This document shows, piece by piece, positions 61,395-64,000 of a DNA stretch of 64,000 nucleotides; within the stretch, counting starts at the first letter, position 1; every line of letters starts with the position of its first letter. The DNA comes from Microglena sp. YARC (taxonomy: Eukaryota; Chlorophyta; Chlorophyceae; Chlamydomonadales; Chlamydomonadaceae): contig CM039467.1 of assembly GCA_022414725.1 (NCBI GenBank), positions 17,430,011 through 17,494,010 of the forward strand, given 5' to 3'. The position numbers and the translations under genes were made by a program. The notes under the pieces are model-generated. The model ran no database searches. It was not told the DNA's origin and worked only from the letters and a program-made list of their open reading frames with translations.

Positions 61395-61460
61395 TACACT
61401 CGACGGAATACTAAAATGAAACCGCTTTCTTGAGTGTACGGTACACCTTGCGGTGTAACC
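61395..61460 (-). repeat. R2 element at the 3' side of Fanzor copy B
   Basis: TACACTCGACGGAATACTAA, AATGAAACCGC, then GAGTGTACGGTACACC and the hairpin TACACC-TTGC-GGTGTA. Same arrangement as at 51711-51774 next to copy A; 59 bp from the stop. Confidence 0.9.
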
Positions 61461-61518
61461 TAATGTTGTCCGCGACCACCGGAGGGGGACCGAGTGGTGT
61501 CTACAACAATACGAGTTT

Positions 61519-63898
61519 TTATTCATCAACAACAACAGAGCTGCTGTGGGCAAATGGAAGAGGTCGTCCTAGACCCATCAATTCCATGCAGTGCAGCCTT
61601 GCGATTGTGAGAGCAGAAGAGCGATCCCGGTCCGAGTAAATGCATGTTTCTGGAGAGAATCGCAGTCCTCGTACCTCTGGGTACCGCTCGATCGATTTTT
61701 GAGAATCGACAAGGGAAGTGGCGAAGCCACCCCTCCTGTGCTTCTCTTGTGCGCCTTTACGTTTATTGTACAACCTTACCCCTAAGTGGTCGCAATCAGC
61801 GACCTTTGGCATCGTTTTCGATTTCGTGTGACCAAAACGTTCACCACCCAACCTAAGCTTCACGTCTGCTGAACAAACACTTGGGATCTTGTAAACACGT
61901 TCTTTTTCTTTACCCGTCTCCCACGACATAAGAGTCGTTTTGAACTCATCTGTCACAGAAACGTCCTCTTTGAAAATTCTTTTACACGATGCGAACATGG
62001 CCCCAGTGGGAACTGCAACTTCTCCCGGTCCAGTAGGCTTCAGTTTCGTGATGGCAGATCTGTAGGCCACGCAAACCTTCATATCAGGAAGTTCTTTCAT
62101 CATGCACCGCTTGATACCCGCCCAGAAAGAGTCTTTGACCTTTTGTTTTCCGATGTAACGCTGAAAGTTGTCACGGGATTCTCGGCGTCGCAAAGCCAAT
62201 CTCCACCACTCGTCAGAAAACTTAGCGTAATTTGACAAGTACGCGGAGATCTTATCCGTCCTCGATGTACTCAAAGCTGCTCCATTTTCACGCAGAGACT
62301 CCCACATAGGAATCATGTCAGCAAAACGCAGTTCCTTCTGCCTTGTCTGCTTCTTGATACCCGACTTGTGGTAAAATGCACCACGTGTCAGCTTCCATGT
62401 CTTATTTTTATCGTCTGCCAAATACGTTACCGTAGCGATGTTGCTCCGTCCTGGGTCCACACCCAGGACGACGATACCCATATCGGGCAATATCGTTTTA
62501 AGTGAGCCGTCGTATTTTTCTGCGATCTTTATACCTTCTTCTTTACGAGGCTTCTTACAGGTCTTCTTCAAATCTGAGACAAGGACCTGTACTGTCTTGC
62601 TGTACTGCATGCTCAAAGAGACTCCGTCAGTACAGATGCTGCAGTCGAAAACCCACCCATTCTTGACAGGTGGTTTTTCTGAAGAAGGAACCTGCGACTG
62701 TTTTTCGGGCGTTCACAAGCGTGTCATACAAACCCTTTGCATGTCTGTACTCGTCAGTAGCCTTGATATCCTTAACATCATCATCGTACTGCTTCAGGAC
62801 CGACTTGTATGCCTCCCATTCACCAGGACCACATGATTTTTTCTTCTTCTGTGCAGGCCTCTGGGGCAACATGAAGCTTTCGGGATTCTTTACATGTTCC
62901 CACTTGGAAAGCTCAACGATGTTCTGGTCATTGGGGAACATGTGCCTGAACAGGTTCACGAGGGTCTTCAGGTCAAGGCGAACATGCACCCGTTGGACAT
63001 TGAAGATGGGCATCAATCGGATACGACGTGCATCCATATCCTCCAACCGTGTCTGTATCCAATAATTAAACCGGACCATGGTCGGAAAGTCCATGTCTTT
63101 GCCATAGTTATCATAAACTCGACTTCCATCTGGAACACTCAGCATCTCCCTAACTTCATTGACGTACTCTTGAACAGACTCTGGCCATCCCTCCATGTTT
63201 TGGACTTCTTGCTGAATAGCCTGCATCACGTCGTATCCCCGAATGATCTTCGATGTGTCCAGCGTCTTCGGGGCATTTAATTTATTTAAAGTGGTGGAAG
63301 TGAGTCTGGCCAGACGTGGTATCAAAGGAACCCATGCGTTGTTTGACACGACAGTGCTCAATGTGTGACCTGCATAGTTCAATACCTGATCGAAATAGAT
63401 CGGATAAGACTTGATGTAGTCAGCGTCGTCATTACCAATTACATCGCCGATGGAGTCCTTCACAGCTTCGTACGATATCTTGCTTTCCTCATCAGGGAAG
63501 ATTCCGTCTACCCCGATACGTAGCCAATCCTTCCAGTAGGTATCTTTCATGTTGTACAGGTCTGGAATATCCAGACCTTTCTCTAATAGACTCGTGATGT
63601 GGAAAGTCAGCACCAGACTGGACCGCCGTAACATGCGGCTCACCACATTGACGAGCTGGTCCACATGCTCCCTAAACTTACCGAATTCTTCATCGTCAAG
63701 ACTCATTGCCTTCTTCAGGGCGCATTTCACTACACACATCTTTTCCACCGTCTTGTATTCTGGAGGGGGTCTGGCGATGAGACCATTGTCTTCGCATAAA
63801 CGGACAAGATCGTCCTTGTTGGACTTCGACGAGTATGGTACTTCAGCCAATTTCAGTAGCTCCTTCAATTTCGCGACTGTCGGAGGTTTCGTCGCCAT
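61519..63898 (-). CDS. Fanzor (TnpB-like RNA-guided nuclease family) copy B, one frameshift
   Basis: The better-preserved Fanzor, about 790 aa. First frame 63898-62627, second 62616-61519; they join across a one-base difference in CTTCAGAAAAACC near 62680, after which FDCSICTDGVSLSMQY follows. Seen: SAP-like N-terminus (TVAKLKELLKL), the Fanzor-type helical domain (VDQLVNVVSRMLRRSSL, YWKDWLRIGVDG), then the RuvC core with VVLGVDPGRSN, DEFKTTL and YSDRDRSSALTIARL, giving the D-E-D triad. Where characterised Fanzors usually have two CxxC pairs, this reads SWETGKEKE and FSPETC, so a zinc finger is not evident. Flanked by the R2 element on the 3' side; about 100 bp of 5' flank are shared with copy A. 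Likely a mobile or selfish element in the viral genome. Confidence 0.88.
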
Positions 63899-64000
63899 CT
63901 TTCATAATCAATACGTCACAGACCGCTTTATACACATAAGTGTTCCAAACGTGTTCAAAACAACCCATAATAATTTTATCAGTGAGGTTGCCGAATGCTA

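Overview
The window looks like a piece of a large DNA virus of the Nucleocytoviricota (giant virus) type, either free or integrated in a protist or algal genome. The evidence is a dense, intron-free, two-strand layout with small spacers and a characteristic gene set: a split polymerase/SF3-helicase replication gene, an A32-like P-loop ATPase, a TFIIS-type transcription factor, two Fanzor (TnpB-like) nuclease genes, small two-helix membrane proteins, a Cys/His zinc-binding protein, a J-domain protein, LRAT-like proteins, an MscS-like channel and large F-box/ankyrin, F-box/LRR, RCC1 and Trp-rich repeat proteins. A cysteinyl-tRNA synthetase of eukaryotic type looks acquired from a host. No major capsid gene is visible, so the virus cannot be placed precisely.

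Layout. 0-3.7 kb: small unknown genes and a caspase-like gene. 3.7-5.4 kb: tandem array of a 271-bp unit. 5.4-8.3 kb: polymerase/helicase gene on the minus strand. 8.7-13.1 kb: unknown genes, a decayed nuclease-like gene, an F-box/LRR gene, LRAT gene A. 13.1-16.1 kb: mobile repeats and the CysRS gene. 16.4-22.4 kb: small proteins, ATPase, an LRR fragment, LRAT gene B, a zinc protein, caspase-like gene B. 23.3-25.3 kb: fibre-like/RCC1 protein. 25.7-31.5 kb: repeat protein, MscS channel, membrane proteins, TFIIS. 31.5-33.5 kb: poorly resolved genes. 33.8-36.6 kb: a stretch without recognisable genes or shared repeats, ending at exactly 1000 Ns (36610-37609). 37.6-41.7 kb: broken genes and a Trp-rich repeat gene. 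41.8-44.0 kb: a degraded satellite. 44.2-51.5 kb: ankyrin genes, a C2H2 zinc-finger array and two inverted F-box/ankyrin genes. 51.7-54.2 kb and 61.4-63.9 kb: the two Fanzor genes. Between them lie a membrane protein, a second Trp-rich repeat gene, a J-protein, a tRNA-like sequence and an intact nuclease-like paralogue.

Two things run through the whole window. First, several short dispersed families: a motif directly upstream of start codons (R1, promoter-like), a roughly 50-bp element present at least 11 times and found just beyond the 3' end of both Fanzor genes (R2), a 160-170 bp inverted-repeat MITE (R3), a GC-rich repeat (R4) and a 50-bp element (R5). Second, most long genes are split by single-base indels, often in homopolymers, while the protein similarity continues in the next frame. 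That pattern suggests long-read consensus errors for much of it, but some changes (lost catalytic residues, gene ends replaced by repeats) are real decay.

The best candidate for something new is the pair of Fanzor genes with altered zinc-finger residues together with the R2 element that flanks both and is scattered across the window.
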